NCBI GenBank assembly: GCA_001725255.1
Contig: MEFV01000017.1
Coordinates: 1 to 64,000, forward strand
DNA length: 64,000 bases
Reading direction: 5' to 3'
From: Comamonas sp. SCN 67-35
Lineage (GTDB): Bacteria > Pseudomonadota > Gammaproteobacteria > Burkholderiales > Burkholderiaceae_C
Part shown: piece after piece, positions 1-9,274 of the stretch
Position numbering within the stretch: the first letter of the stretch is position 1
How the letters are laid out: each line of letters opens with the position of its first letter
Program-made: the position numbers and the translations under genes
The notes under the pieces: model-generated
Told to the model about the DNA's origin: nothing
Seen by the model: the letters and a program-made list of their open reading frames with translations, nothing else
The model's database searches: none

Positions 1-709
1 TCTGCCAGTTGTAGTAGATCTTCTTGTACGGGCAGCCCGAGACGCACATGCGCCAGCCGCGGCACTTGTCCTGGTCGATCAGCACGATGCCGTCTTCCTC
101 GCGCTTGTAGATCGAGCCCGAGGGACACGACGCCACGCAGGCCGGGTTCAGGCAGTGCTCGCACAGGCGCGGCAAATACATCATGAAGGTGTTTTCGTAC
201 TGGCCGTACATCTCCTTCTGCACCTGCTCGAAGTTCACGTCGCGCGAGCGCTTGGAAAATTCGCCGCCGAGGATTTCCTCCCAGTTCGGTCCCCACTCGA
301 TCTTCTCCATGCGCTCGCCCGTGATCAGGCTGCGCGGGCGCGCCGTGGGCGGCGACTTCATCTCGGGCGCGGACTGCAGGTGGTCGTAGTCGAAGGTGAA
401 GGGCTCGTAGTAGTCGTCGATCTGCGGCAGGTTGGGGTTGGCGAAGATCTTCATCAAGAGCTGCCACTTGCCGCCCTGGCGCGGCGCGATGGAACCGTCG
501 GCACGGCGCACCCAGCCGCCGTTCCATTTGGCCTGGTTCTCCCACTCCTTGGGGTAGCCGATGCCGGGCTTGGTCTCGACGTTGTTGAACCAGGCGTATT
601 CCATGCCGGGTCGGCTGGTCCAGACGTTCTTGCAGGTGACCGAGCAGGTGTGGCAGCCGATGCACTTGTCCAGGTTCAGCACCATGCCGATTTGCGCGCG
701 AATCTTCAT
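1..709 (-). CDS. narH: Respiratory nitrate reductase beta subunit NarH (partial, N-terminal part)
   Basis: This is the iron-sulfur subunit that passes electrons from NarI to NarG in the membrane-bound nitrate reductase, on the cytoplasmic face. About 236 N-terminal residues are visible and the gene runs off the left edge. A ferredoxin-like cysteine group (CIGCHTCSVTCK) lies near residue 16. A second group contains CEHCLNPACVASCP and then CRGWRMCVSGCPYKK. The Trp in the latter is typical of NarH, where it marks the site of the [3Fe-4S] cluster. The start is the ATG at 709, preceded by a good ribosome site (AAGGAG). It lies 15 bases after the narG stop, so the two are one operon. narJ and narI are expected beyond the edge. 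Confidence 0.97.
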   Translation of the reverse strand, partial: MKIRAQIGMVLNLDKCIGCHTCSVTCKNVWTSRPGMEYAWFNNVETKPGIGYPKEWENQAKWNGGWVRRADGSIAPRQGGKWQLLMKIFANPNLPQIDDYYEPFTFDYDHLQSAPEMKSPPTARPRSLITGERMEKIEWGPNWEEILGGEFSKRSRDVNFEQVQKEMYGQYENTFMMYLPRLCEHCLNPACVASCPSGSIYKREEDGIVLIDQDKCRGWRMCVSGCPYKKIYYNWQ

Positions 710-724
710 TTCCGATCTCCTTCT

Positions 725-3700
725 TCAGGCATGGGCGCTGGCGATGGAGCCAGCCTCTTCGTCCATCCAGTCGACGCGGCGCATCTTGCGCACCAGCACG
801 AACTCGTCGCGGTTGGTGCCTATCGTTCCGTAGTAGTTGAAGCCGTAGCTGTACTGGGCGTAGCCACCGATCATGTGCGTGGGTTTGAGCACCACGCGCG
901 TGACCGAGTTGTGGATGCCGCCGCGCGTGCCGGTGATCTCCGAGCCCGGGGTGTTGATGGTCTTCTCCTGCGCGTGGTACTTCATCACCATGCCGGGCTT
1001 GACGCGCTGGCTCACCACGGCGCGCGCCGCGATCGCGCCGTTGGCGTTGAACAGCTCGACCCAGTCGTTGTCCACGATGCCGCCGCGCCTGGCGTCTTCC
1101 TCGCTGAGCCAGACCACGGGGCCGCCGCGGTTGAGCGTGAGCATGTGCAGGTTGTCGCTGTAGGTGCTGTGGATGCCCCATTTCTGGTGCGGCGTGATGA
1201 AGTTGAGCGCCAGCTCGGGGTGGCCGTTGGGCTTTCTGCCCTCGACCGCGCGCAGCGCCTTGAGGTCCACCGGCGGGCGGTACGAGCACAGGCCTTCGCC
1301 GAAGTCGCGCATCCAGCGGTGGTCCTGGTAGAACTGCTGGCGCCCCGTGAGCGTCCGCCATGGGATCAGCTCGTGCACATTGGTGTAGCCGGCGTTGTAG
1401 CTGACCTTCTCGCTCTCCAGCCCGCTCCAGGTGGGCGAGCTGATGATCTTGCGCGGCTGCGCCTGGATGTCGCGGAAACGGATCTTCTCGTCCTCGCGGT
1501 GCAGCGCCAGGTGCACGTGCTCGCGTCCGGTCTGCTTGCCCAGGGCCTCCCAGGCCTTGCAGGCGACGTGGCCATTGGTCTCGGGCGCGAGCATCATCAC
1601 CACCTCGGTGGCGTCGATGTCGGTCACGATCTTCGGGCGCCCCTGCGTCGCGCCTTCCTCGCGCACGCGGCCGTTCAGGTCGCCCAGCTGCTCGACCTCG
1701 GTCTCGGTGTTCCAGGCGATGCCCTTGCCGCCGTTGCCCACCTTGTCCATCAGCGGGCCGAGGGCGGTGAAGCGCGCGTAGGTGTTGGGGTAATCGCGCT
1801 CGACCACGGTGATCTGCGGCGCGGTCACGCCCGGAATCAGATCGACCTCGCCCTTCTTCCAGTCCTTCACGTCATACGGCTGCGCCAGCTCGCCCGCCGT
1901 GTCGTGCATGATGGGCGTGAGCACCACTTCCTTTTCGACGCCCAGGTGCCCGACGCAGACCTCGCTGAAGGCCTTGGCAAAGCCCTTGTAGATCTCCCAG
2001 TCGCTTCGGGCCTGCCAGGCCGGATCGACGGCGGCGGACAGCGGGTGGATGAACGGGTGCATGTCCGAGGTGTTGAGGTCGTTCTTCTCGTACCAGGTGG
2101 CCGTGGGCAGCACGATGTCCGAGTACAGACAGGTCGTGCTCATGCGAAAGTCCAGCGTCACGATCAGGTCCAGCTTGCCCTCGGGCGCGCTCTCGTGCCA
2201 CTTGACCTCCTGGGGCTTGGCCTCGTCCCGGCCCAGGTCCTTGCCCTGCACGCCGTTTTGCGTGCCCAGCAGGTGCTTGAGGAAATACTCGTGCCCCTTG
2301 CCCGACGAGCCCAGGATGTTGGAGCGCCAGACGAACATGTTGCGCGGCCAGTTCAGCGGATGGTCCGGGTCCTCGCAGCTCAGGCTGAGCGAACCGTTCT
2401 TGAGCGAGCGCACCACGTAGTCCCTGGGGTCCACGCCATTGGTCTGCGCGTCGCGCACGACCTGCAGCGGGTTGGCCTGCAGCTGCGGCGCGCTGGGCAG
2501 CCACCCCATGCGCTCGGCGCGCACGTTGAAGTCGATCATCGAGCCCTGGTAATCGTTGCGATCGGCCAGCGGCGAGAGCACCTCCTCCACGCCCAGCTTC
2601 TCGTAGCGCCACTGGTCGGTGTGGGCGTAGAAGAAGCTGGTCGAGTTCTGCTGGCGCGGCGGACGGATCCAGTCGAGCGCAAAGGCCAGCGCCGTCCAGC
2701 CGGTCTGCGGGCGCAGCTTCTCCTGGCCGACGTAGTGCGACCAGCCGCCGCCGCTCTGGCCGATGCAGCCGCACATCATCAGCATGTTGATGATGCCGCG
2801 GTAGTTCATGTCGCAGTGGTACCAGTGGTTCATCGCCGCGCCGATGATCACCATGGACTTGCCCTGCGTCTTGTCGGCGTTGTCGGCGAACTGGCGCGCG
2901 ATCGTGACGACCTGCTCGCGCGGCACGCCGGTGATCTTCTCCTGCCAGGCCGGGGTGTAGGGCGCGTCGGCGTCGTAGCCGCCATCCTCACCCTCACCCG
3001 CGAGACCCCGATGCACGCCGTAGTGCGCGGCCTGCAGGTCGAACACCGTGGCTACCGTCACGCGCCCGCTCACGCCCTCGCCCTGCAGTTCGAGCGTGGC
3101 CACCGGCACGCGGCGCACCATCACGTCGCCGCCCTGGTCGTTGGCGTCGAAGTGCGGTGTCGCTATGCCGCCGAAGTAGGGGAAGGCCACGTCCACCACC
3201 TCGTGCGGCTGCGTGCCGTCCTCCAGCACCGAAAGCTTGAGTCGGACGGTGTTGCCGGTGCGAGCGTCCTTGTCCTCCAGGTTCCACAGGCCCTGGTCGT
3301 CGCGCCCGTCCTTGCCCCAGCGAAAGCCGATGGAGCCATTGGGCAGAGCCACCTGGCCGTCGAGCCCCCAGGCCACGGTCTTCCAGTCGGGGTGGTTGTC
3401 CTGGCCGAGTTGCCCCTCGAAGTCGCTCGCGCGCACGTAGCGCCCCGGCACCTTCACGATGCGGCCGTCGGGCAGCTTCTTGTCTTCGAGCACGACCAGC
3501 AACGGCAGGTCGGTGTAGCGGCGCGCGTAGTCGTCGAAGTAGGCCGAGCGCTTGTCGAAATAGAACTCCTTGAGGATCACGTGGCCCATGGCCATGGCCA
3601 CGGCGGCATCCGTGCCCTGCTTGGGGTGCAGCCACAGGTCCGAGAGCTTGGCCACCTCGGAATAGTCGGGTGTGACGGCCACGACCTTCGCGCCCTTGTA

Positions 3701-4516
3701 GCGCACCTCGGTGAAGAAGTGCGCGTCCGGCGTGCGCGTCTGCGGCACGTTGGAGCCCCAGGCGATGATGAAGTTGGAGTTGTACCAGTCGGCCGATTCG
3801 GGCACATCGGTCTGCTCGCCCCAGACCTGTGGCGACGACGGCGGCAGGTCGCAGTACCAGTCGTAGAAGCTCATGGGCACGCCGCCAATCAGGTTCAGGT
3901 AGCGGCTGCCGGCGGCGTAGGAGATCATGGACATCGCCGGAATCGGCGAGAAGCCGATGATGCGATCGGGCCCGTACTTCTTGATGGTGTAGACGTTGGC
4001 CGCCGCGATCATCTGGTTGACTTCATCCCAGGTGCTGCGCACGAAGCCGCCCAGCCCGCGCTGGCGCTGCCACTCGCGGCGCGCGTCCTGGTTCTCGACG
4101 ATGTTGGTCCAGGCGTGCACGGGGCTCCTGGTCACGGCCAGCGCCGCGCGCCAGTGCTTGAGCAGCCGCGCGCGCACCATGGGGTATTTCACGCGGCTGG
4201 CGGAATAGAGGTACCAGCTGTAGCTGGCGCCGCGCGCGCAGCCGCGCGGCTCGTGATTGGGCAGGTCGGGGCGCGTGCGCGGGTAGTCGGTCTGCTGCGT
4301 CTCCCAGGTGACGATGCCGCCCTTGACGTAGATCTTCCACGAGCACGAGCCGGTGCAGTTCACGCCGTGCGTGGAGCGCACGATCTTGTCGTGCGCCCAG
4401 CGGCCGCGGTAGGCGTCCTCCCAGGTCCGGTCCTCGCCGTTGGTCTGGCCGTGGCCATTGGAAAATTCCTCGCGCGGCTGCGAAAAATAGGTCAGTCGGT
4501 CGAGCAGATGGCTCAT
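725..4516 (-). CDS. narG: Respiratory nitrate reductase alpha subunit NarG
   Basis: This is the catalytic subunit that reduces nitrate to nitrite at a Mo-bisMGD centre. It has 1263 residues, the normal length for NarG. The N-terminus has the FS0 iron-sulfur ligand pattern HGVNCTGSCSW followed by YVKGG. The segment FYDWYCDLPPSSPQVWGEQTD contains the Asp that ligates molybdenum in NarG. No twin-arginine signal is seen, as expected for the cytoplasm-facing enzyme. The start at 4516 has an AAGGAGC ribosome site. It follows narK2 by 52 bases and precedes narH by 15, so transporters and enzyme appear co-transcribed. mobA, needed for its cofactor, is nearby at 11271. Confidence 0.98.
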   Translation of the reverse strand: MSHLLDRLTYFSQPREEFSNGHGQTNGEDRTWEDAYRGRWAHDKIVRSTHGVNCTGSCSWKIYVKGGIVTWETQQTDYPRTRPDLPNHEPRGCARGASYSWYLYSASRVKYPMVRARLLKHWRAALAVTRSPVHAWTNIVENQDARREWQRQRGLGGFVRSTWDEVNQMIAAANVYTIKKYGPDRIIGFSPIPAMSMISYAAGSRYLNLIGGVPMSFYDWYCDLPPSSPQVWGEQTDVPESADWYNSNFIIAWGSNVPQTRTPDAHFFTEVRYKGAKVVAVTPDYSEVAKLSDLWLHPKQGTDAAVAMAMGHVILKEFYFDKRSAYFDDYARRYTDLPLLVVLEDKKLPDGRIVKVPGRYVRASDFEGQLGQDNHPDWKTVAWGLDGQVALPNGSIGFRWGKDGRDDQGLWNLEDKDARTGNTVRLKLSVLEDGTQPHEVVDVAFPYFGGIATPHFDANDQGGDVMVRRVPVATLELQGEGVSGRVTVATVFDLQAAHYGVHRGLAGEGEDGGYDADAPYTPAWQEKITGVPREQVVTIARQFADNADKTQGKSMVIIGAAMNHWYHCDMNYRGIINMLMMCGCIGQSGGGWSHYVGQEKLRPQTGWTALAFALDWIRPPRQQNSTSFFYAHTDQWRYEKLGVEEVLSPLADRNDYQGSMIDFNVRAERMGWLPSAPQLQANPLQVVRDAQTNGVDPRDYVVRSLKNGSLSLSCEDPDHPLNWPRNMFVWRSNILGSSGKGHEYFLKHLLGTQNGVQGKDLGRDEAKPQEVKWHESAPEGKLDLIVTLDFRMSTTCLYSDIVLPTATWYEKNDLNTSDMHPFIHPLSAAVDPAWQARSDWEIYKGFAKAFSEVCVGHLGVEKEVVLTPIMHDTAGELAQPYDVKDWKKGEVDLIPGVTAPQITVVERDYPNTYARFTALGPLMDKVGNGGKGIAWNTETEVEQLGDLNGRVREEGATQGRPKIVTDIDATEVVMMLAPETNGHVACKAWEALGKQTGREHVHLALHREDEKIRFRDIQAQPRKIISSPTWSGLESEKVSYNAGYTNVHELIPWRTLTGRQQFYQDHRWMRDFGEGLCSYRPPVDLKALRAVEGRKPNGHPELALNFITPHQKWGIHSTYSDNLHMLTLNRGGPVVWLSEEDARRGGIVDNDWVELFNANGAIAARAVVSQRVKPGMVMKYHAQEKTINTPGSEITGTRGGIHNSVTRVVLKPTHMIGGYAQYSYGFNYYGTIGTNRDEFVLVRKMRRVDWMDEEAGSIASAHA

Positions 4517-4568
4517 CGTGCGCTCCTTGAATCGGATTTCTGGGTCGGGGAAATGAGGGAGGCGTGCA

Positions 4569-6014
4569 TCAGCAGGGCATCTCGGCGCCGCGGCGCGCGT
4601 AGTACCACCAGGTCACGACCACGCACAGCAGATAGAAGGCCACGAAGATCCACAGCGCGAGCTCCGGGCCGCCCGTGGCGGTGATCGAGCTGCCGTAGCT
4701 CTTGGGAATGAAGAAGCCGCCGTAGGCCCCCAGCGCTCCGGCAAAGCCCACGGCCGCCGCGCCTTCGGTATTGCCGTCCTTGATGGCCTGCGCCCGCGCC
4801 GCGTCGCTGTCGCCCCGCAGCTCGCGCATCTTCTGCGTGAGGAAGATCACGGGAATCATGCGGAAGGTGGAACCATTGCCGATGCCGGTGGTGCAAAACA
4901 GCACCAGGAACATCAGGAAGAAACCGGTGAAGCTGCCCTCGGCCGGACCGAATGGCATGGCAAATCCGGTGGCGCCCTTGGGCAGGAAGTACAGCACGCC
5001 GAGCACCGCGAGCGCCATCACGATGAAGTTCCAGAAGGTGACGACACCGCCACCGAGCCGGTCCGCGAGCCAGCCGCCGAAGGGCCGCGTGAGCGCACCC
5101 ACCAAGGGCCCGAGCCAGGCGTAGGCCAGCGGATTGAGCCCCGGAAAGAGCGCCTTCATGAGCAGCGGGAAGCCCGCCGCGAAACCGATGAACGAGCCGA
5201 AGGTGCCCAGGTAGAGCAGGCACATGATCCAGTTGTGCTTGGCCTTGAAGATCGTTGCCTGCGCGGCGAAGCTCGCCTTCGCATCCTGGATGTCGTGCAT
5301 GCCGAACCACGCCGCCACGGCCGCGATCGCGATCCATGGCACCCAGATGAAGGCGGCGTTCTGCGCCCACACGTGCTGCGGCTCGCCATTCCTCATGATG
5401 AGCTGCGGCTCACCGCCGAAGACGCCGAAGATGCCCAGCGTGATGACCAGCGGGCTCAGGAACTGCACCACCGACACCCCGAGATTGCCCAGCCCGGCGT
5501 TCACGCCCAGCGCCGAACCCTTGCGCTCCTTGGGAAAGAAGAAGCTGATGTTGGCCATGCTGGAGCTGAAGTTGCCCCCACCCAGGCCGCACAGCAGCGC
5601 CAGCAGCAGCATCGCCGGGTAGCTCGTGGTGTTGTCCTGGATCGCCACGCCGATGCCTATGGCCGGAATGAGCAGCGAGGCCGTGGCAATCGCCGTCCAG
5701 CGCCGCCCGCCGAACACCGGCACCATGAAGGAGTAGAAGATGCGCAGCGTCGCGCCCGAGAGCGCGGGCGCCGCCGCCAGCCAGAACAGCTGGTTGGTCG
5801 AATACTTGAAGCCCAGCGCCGGCAGGTTGACGGCGACCACGCTCCAGACCTGCCAGATGGCGAACGCCAGGAACAGCGCGGGCACCGAAATCCAGAGGTT
5901 GAGCTTGGCGATGGCCTCGCCCTCGCGCTCCCAGAACGCCTTGTCCTCGGGCGTCCAGAGCGTGAGCATGCGGCCGATGCGGCCGTTGGCGGAGCGGGTG
6001 GTCGTGGCGGACAT
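4569..6014 (-). CDS. narK2: Nitrate/nitrite transporter NarK2
   Basis: This is a major facilitator superfamily protein of 481 residues with about 12 membrane segments, in the NarK/NasA family. It contains the two glycine-rich nitrate signature stretches, GLGGGNFSSSMANISFFFP near residue 155 and GFAGALGAYGGFFIPKSYG near the C-terminus. It is the longer of two adjacent NarK proteins. By comparison with other denitrifiers the NarK2 type is usually assigned nitrate/nitrite antiport, but that assignment is an inference here. The start was placed at the ATG at 6014, behind a CGGAG ribosome site and 32 bases after the narK1 stop. The reading frame stays open upstream, through narK1, but that extension has no family similarity. 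Confidence 0.93.
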   Translation of the reverse strand: MSATTTRSANGRIGRMLTLWTPEDKAFWEREGEAIAKLNLWISVPALFLAFAIWQVWSVVAVNLPALGFKYSTNQLFWLAAAPALSGATLRIFYSFMVPVFGGRRWTAIATASLLIPAIGIGVAIQDNTTSYPAMLLLALLCGLGGGNFSSSMANISFFFPKERKGSALGVNAGLGNLGVSVVQFLSPLVITLGIFGVFGGEPQLIMRNGEPQHVWAQNAAFIWVPWIAIAAVAAWFGMHDIQDAKASFAAQATIFKAKHNWIMCLLYLGTFGSFIGFAAGFPLLMKALFPGLNPLAYAWLGPLVGALTRPFGGWLADRLGGGVVTFWNFIVMALAVLGVLYFLPKGATGFAMPFGPAEGSFTGFFLMFLVLFCTTGIGNGSTFRMIPVIFLTQKMRELRGDSDAARAQAIKDGNTEGAAAVGFAGALGAYGGFFIPKSYGSSITATGGPELALWIFVAFYLLCVVVTWWYYARRGAEMPC

Positions 6015-6046
6015 GATGGAGATCTCCGTCGTGAAAGGGGTATGCC

Positions 6047-7336
6047 TCAGGCGTCCGCGGTCTGCGCGGAGGCGGAGGAATGCAGCACGTCGGTGCGGCG
6101 CATTTCGGTCCAGTACATCCAGATGAGCGACACCCAGACCACGCCGTACATCAGCATGAAGGCGCTGGAGCGAATGCCGGTCAAGTCCAGCAGCGCGCCG
6201 AACATGATCGGCAGGATGAAGCCGCCCAGGCCACCGGCCAGGCCCACGATGCCGCTGATGGTGCCGATGTTGCCGGGGTAGTCGTCGCTGATGTACTTGA
6301 ACACGCTGGCCTTGCCGAAGGCCATCGCGATGCCGAGCACGGCCATCAGCACGGTGAAGGCGTAGACATTCAGGCCGACGTGAAAGGTGCTCGCGCCCGA
6401 GAGCGTCTGGATGGTGAAGTCCGTCTGCGGGTACGACAGCAGGAACAGGCAGATCCAGCACACCCACATCACCCACCAGGTGACGCCGTGCGCGCCGTAT
6501 TTGTCGGACAGCACGCCACCGACCGCGCGCAGCACGCCGCCGGGCAGCGAGAAGCAGGCGGCCAGCAGCGCGGCGATGCGGATGTCCAGGCCGTACTCGC
6601 CCACGTAGTACTGCACCATCCACAGGGACAGCGCGACATAGCCGCCGAAGACGATGCTGTAGTACTGGCAGTACTTGAGCACGCGCGGGTCCTTCAGCGC
6701 CTTGAGCTGGTCCACGAAGCGCACGTTGCTCGGCACGAGATGGGCTGGGTCGCTGTAGCTGAACAGCCAGAACACGATGAGCGCCACCAGCATGATGGCG
6801 GCATACACATGCGTGACGGCCTGCCAGCCGAAGGCCACGAGAATGACGGGCGCGACGAACTTGTTGACCGCTGCCCCCGAGTTGCCCGCGCCGAACACCC
6901 CCATGGCCATGCCCTGGCGCTGCCTGGGGAACCACCGCGCCACATAGGGCGTGCCGACCGAGAAGGAGCCACCCGCAAGCCCCAGCAGCAGGCTGATCAC
7001 CAGGAACTGCCAGAACTGCGTGGCCCAGGAAATGGCCCAGATGGCGGGCACCGAGATCGCCAGCAACACGGCCATCACGATGCGTCCGCCGTATTTGTCG
7101 GTCCAGATGCCCAGTGGCACGCGGATGAGCGAGCCGCTGAGCACGGGCATGGCGGTGAGCAACCCAAACTCGGTGGCGTTCAGATCCAGCATCTTGCGGA
7201 TCGGAATGCCGATCACGGCGAACATCATCCATACCATGAAGCAGACGGTGAAAGCCAGGGTGCTGACGATGAGCACCGACCAGGCCTTGCGCGCGCGGCC
7301 CAAATCCTTCTCGACGACCGACGACCAGACAACCAT
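6047..7336 (-). CDS. narK1: Nitrate transporter NarK1
   Basis: This is a major facilitator protein of 429 residues with about 12 membrane segments. It is shorter than NarK2 and of the NarK1 type, usually described as a nitrate/proton symporter. It has the MFS motif RVPLGIWTDKYGGR between segments 2 and 3, and nitrate signatures LGLAGGSFSVGTPYVARWFP and GIVGLAGGLGGFILPIMFG. The ATG at 7336 was chosen because AGAGGA stands just before it. An in-frame ATG at 7363 and longer options have no ribosome site and add a non-homologous leader. It is the first gene of narK1-narK2-narG-narH. In some relatives narK1 and narK2 are fused; here they are separate. Confidence 0.93.
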   Translation of the reverse strand: MVVWSSVVEKDLGRARKAWSVLIVSTLAFTVCFMVWMMFAVIGIPIRKMLDLNATEFGLLTAMPVLSGSLIRVPLGIWTDKYGGRIVMAVLLAISVPAIWAISWATQFWQFLVISLLLGLAGGSFSVGTPYVARWFPRQRQGMAMGVFGAGNSGAAVNKFVAPVILVAFGWQAVTHVYAAIMLVALIVFWLFSYSDPAHLVPSNVRFVDQLKALKDPRVLKYCQYYSIVFGGYVALSLWMVQYYVGEYGLDIRIAALLAACFSLPGGVLRAVGGVLSDKYGAHGVTWWVMWVCWICLFLLSYPQTDFTIQTLSGASTFHVGLNVYAFTVLMAVLGIAMAFGKASVFKYISDDYPGNIGTISGIVGLAGGLGGFILPIMFGALLDLTGIRSSAFMLMYGVVWVSLIWMYWTEMRRTDVLHSSASAQTADA

Positions 7337-7378
7337 GTGTTCCTCTTGCGTGTGCGCTTGCATGACGACACGGCGATA

Positions 7379-7402
7379 GTCGCCGCGCGCCGCCGCGGCG
7401 AC
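7379..7402. promoter_or_regulatory. Perfect 9-bp hairpin in the narK1 leader
   Basis: GTCGCCGCG and CGCGGCGAC flank a six-base loop, 43-66 bases upstream of the narK1 start. There is no U-run, so it is not a simple terminator. A role as mRNA structure is possible but unproven. Confidence 0.35.
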
Positions 7403-7460
7403 CATCCTTCCGTGGGTCGGTCGGATCGACGCAGAAGAACTAGGGCGGGCCGGCCCAACG

Positions 7461-7476
7461 TAGTTCTGAAGAACTA
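7461..7476. promoter_or_regulatory. NarL-like 7-2-7 inverted heptamer site
   Basis: The heptamers TAGTTCT and AGAACTA are separated by two bases and form a perfect dyad. This is the spacing known for NarL/NarP targets (consensus TACYYMT in enterobacteria, so one base differs). A further AGAACTA copy is at 7436-7442, and a perfect palindrome GGGCCGGCCC (7447-7456) lies between them. The site is in the divergent region between narK1 and the TDT transporter, and narXL is the next locus. Binding by this NarL is an inference. Confidence 0.45.
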
Positions 7477-8621
7477 TGGCCACCGCCAAAACCGTTGCCA
7501 ACGCCGGGCGAACCGCTAGCATCGCGCGCCTGCCCATGCAGCCACGTCAAACCGCCACCACTGCACCGCCGCCCGGCGCCGGGCTGGCCGCGCTGTCTCC
7601 CGCGTATTTCGGCATGGTCATGGCCACGGGCATCGTGTCGCTGGCGGCCTCCATGCGCGAGCTGCCCCGGATCGCCGCCGCGCTGTTCGCGCTCAATGCG
7701 GTGATGTACGGTGCGCTGTGGTGCCTGTACGTGGCGCGCGTGCTGCGCTGGCCCGCCGCCACGATCGCCGACCTGCGCGACCATCTGCGCGGCCCGGGCT
7801 TCTTCACCATGGTGGCGGCCACCAGCGTGCTGGGCGCCCAGTGCATCCTGCTGGCGCACAGCCTGCGGGCGGGCGCCTGGCTATGGGGTCTGGCGGTGTT
7901 CCTGTGGCTGCTGCTGACCTACGCCATCTTTGCCGGTTTCACCATCAAGGAGCACAAGCCCAGCCTGCACCAGGGCATCAATGGCGGCTGGCTGCTGGCC
8001 GTGGTGGCCACGCAGTCGCTCACCGTGCTCAGCGCCCTGCTGGCCGCGCGCATCGGCCAGCCGTGGAAGCTGGAGCTGAACTTCTTCGCGCTGTCCATGT
8101 GGCTGTGGGGCGGCATGCTCTACATCTGGATGATGTCGCTGATCTTCTACCGCTACCTGTTCTTTCCCTTCCTGCCCGGAGACCTCGCCCCGCCCTACTG
8201 GATCAACATGGGCGCGATGGCGATCTCGACGCTGGCGGGGTCGCTGCTCATCCTCAACGCGCCGGATGCGCCGTTCCTCACCTCGGTGCTCCCTTTCCTG
8301 AAGGGCTTCACGATTTTCTACTGGGCCACGGGAACCTGGTGGATTCCGATGCTCGTGGTGCTGGCCTTCTGGCGCTACGCGGTCAAGCGCTTTCCACTGC
8401 GCTATGACCCGCTGTACTGGGGCGCCGTCTTCCCGCTGGGCATGTACGCCGCCTGCACGCACGAACTGGCGCAGGCCATGGGGCTGAGCTTTCTCGCGCC
8501 CATCCCCGGCCTGTTTCTCGCCATCGCCCTGCTGACGTGGTGCATGGCTTTCGCGGGCGTGGCGCGCCGCGCGCTGCAGTCGCTCACGCGGGCCACCACG
8601 TTGCGCCGCCGTCAGCGCTGA
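7476..8621 (+). CDS. TDT-family (TehA/SLAC1-like) membrane transporter
   Basis: This is an integral membrane protein of 381 residues with about ten hydrophobic segments and the family opening LSPAYFGMVMATGIVSLA. The family includes TehA, malate permease-like proteins and SLAC1 anion channels. Members are often labelled C4-dicarboxylate or tellurite transporters, but the substrate cannot be read from the sequence. It is divergent from narK1 and lies beside narXL, so a role in anion traffic during nitrate respiration is plausible. The start is uncertain. The ATG at 7476 overlaps the 7-2-7 palindrome, and a second in-frame ATG at 7536 follows a possible promoter (TTGCCA at 7495, TAGCAT at 7517). 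The 3' end overlaps narL by 10 bases, tail to tail. Confidence 0.8.
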   Translation: MATAKTVANAGRTASIARLPMQPRQTATTAPPPGAGLAALSPAYFGMVMATGIVSLAASMRELPRIAAALFALNAVMYGALWCLYVARVLRWPAATIADLRDHLRGPGFFTMVAATSVLGAQCILLAHSLRAGAWLWGLAVFLWLLLTYAIFAGFTIKEHKPSLHQGINGGWLLAVVATQSLTVLSALLAARIGQPWKLELNFFALSMWLWGGMLYIWMMSLIFYRYLFFPFLPGDLAPPYWINMGAMAISTLAGSLLILNAPDAPFLTSVLPFLKGFTIFYWATGTWWIPMLVVLAFWRYAVKRFPLRYDPLYWGAVFPLGMYAACTHELAQAMGLSFLAPIPGLFLAIALLTWCMAFAGVARRALQSLTRATTLRRRQR

Positions 8622-9271
8622 CGATCGGAGGCGTAGACCGCCGCCTGCACGCGCGAGGACAGGCCGAGCTTGCGCAGGATGTGCTGCACGTGGATCTTCA
8701 CGGTGGTCTCCGCGATATCGAGCGTGCGCGCGATCTCCTTGTTGCTCGCCCCGAGGGCGATCTCGCGCAGCACCTCCTCCTCGCGCGGCGACAGGGGGGA
8801 GTCGCCTCCACCGGCCTCCGGTGGCATCTGCCCGGCCTCGGACGCGCCCTGCTGCTGGAAGGCGCTGATCAGCTTGCCCGTCATCTCGGGGCTCACCACC
8901 GGCTCGCCGCGCGCGGCGCGGCGCACGGCCTCGGCCAGCAGGGGGCCGTCTATGGTCTTGAGCAGATAGCCCTGCGCGCCATGGCGCAGCGCGGCGGACA
9001 GATCGGCGCCATCCTCGCTCACGGTGAGCATGACGATGCGGCTGTCGGGGCACGCCTGGCGCAGCCCCGCGATGGCATCCACCCCGCGCACGCCCGGCAG
9101 GTGGTTGTCCAGCAGCACGACGTCGGGGCGCAATGCGGGCAGCAGGCGCAGCGCCTGGCCGGCATCGCCCGCCTCGCCCACCACCTCCAGGTCGGGGTAT
9201 TGCCGCAGCAGCGCCACCAGGCCGCGGCGAATCAGGGTGTGGTCGTCAATCAGGAACAGGGTGATGGGCAC
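8612..9271 (-). CDS. narL: Nitrate/nitrite response regulator NarL
   Basis: This is a two-component response regulator of 219 residues. The receiver domain (1-125) shows the acidic pair DD near residue 9, the phosphorylatable Asp in VVLLDNHLPG, and Lys in YLLKTIDG. A linker leads to a LuxR/NarL-type DNA-binding domain. It starts at LSPREEEVLREIALGASNKE, and the recognition helix region is ETTVKIHVQHILRKL. It follows narX by three bases and is surely co-expressed and partnered with it. Likely targets are the adjacent narK1 operon and the divergent transporter gene. Confidence 0.93.
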   Translation of the reverse strand: MPITLFLIDDHTLIRRGLVALLRQYPDLEVVGEAGDAGQALRLLPALRPDVVLLDNHLPGVRGVDAIAGLRQACPDSRIVMLTVSEDGADLSAALRHGAQGYLLKTIDGPLLAEAVRRAARGEPVVSPEMTGKLISAFQQQGASEAGQMPPEAGGGDSPLSPREEEVLREIALGASNKEIARTLDIAETTVKIHVQHILRKLGLSSRVQAAVYASDRQR

Positions 9272-9274
9272 GGC

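Noticed and set aside
155..4684. Very long open frame on the plus strand opposite narG and narH
   Set aside because: It is the antisense shadow of high-GC narG codons. The product is a His/Val/Ala/Arg-rich string with no domain, while narG on the other strand is unmistakable.
4569..7232. One long minus-strand frame that would fuse a protein to NarK2
   Set aside because: The upstream part is an out-of-frame reading of narK1. NarK2 has its own start and ribosome site at 6014.
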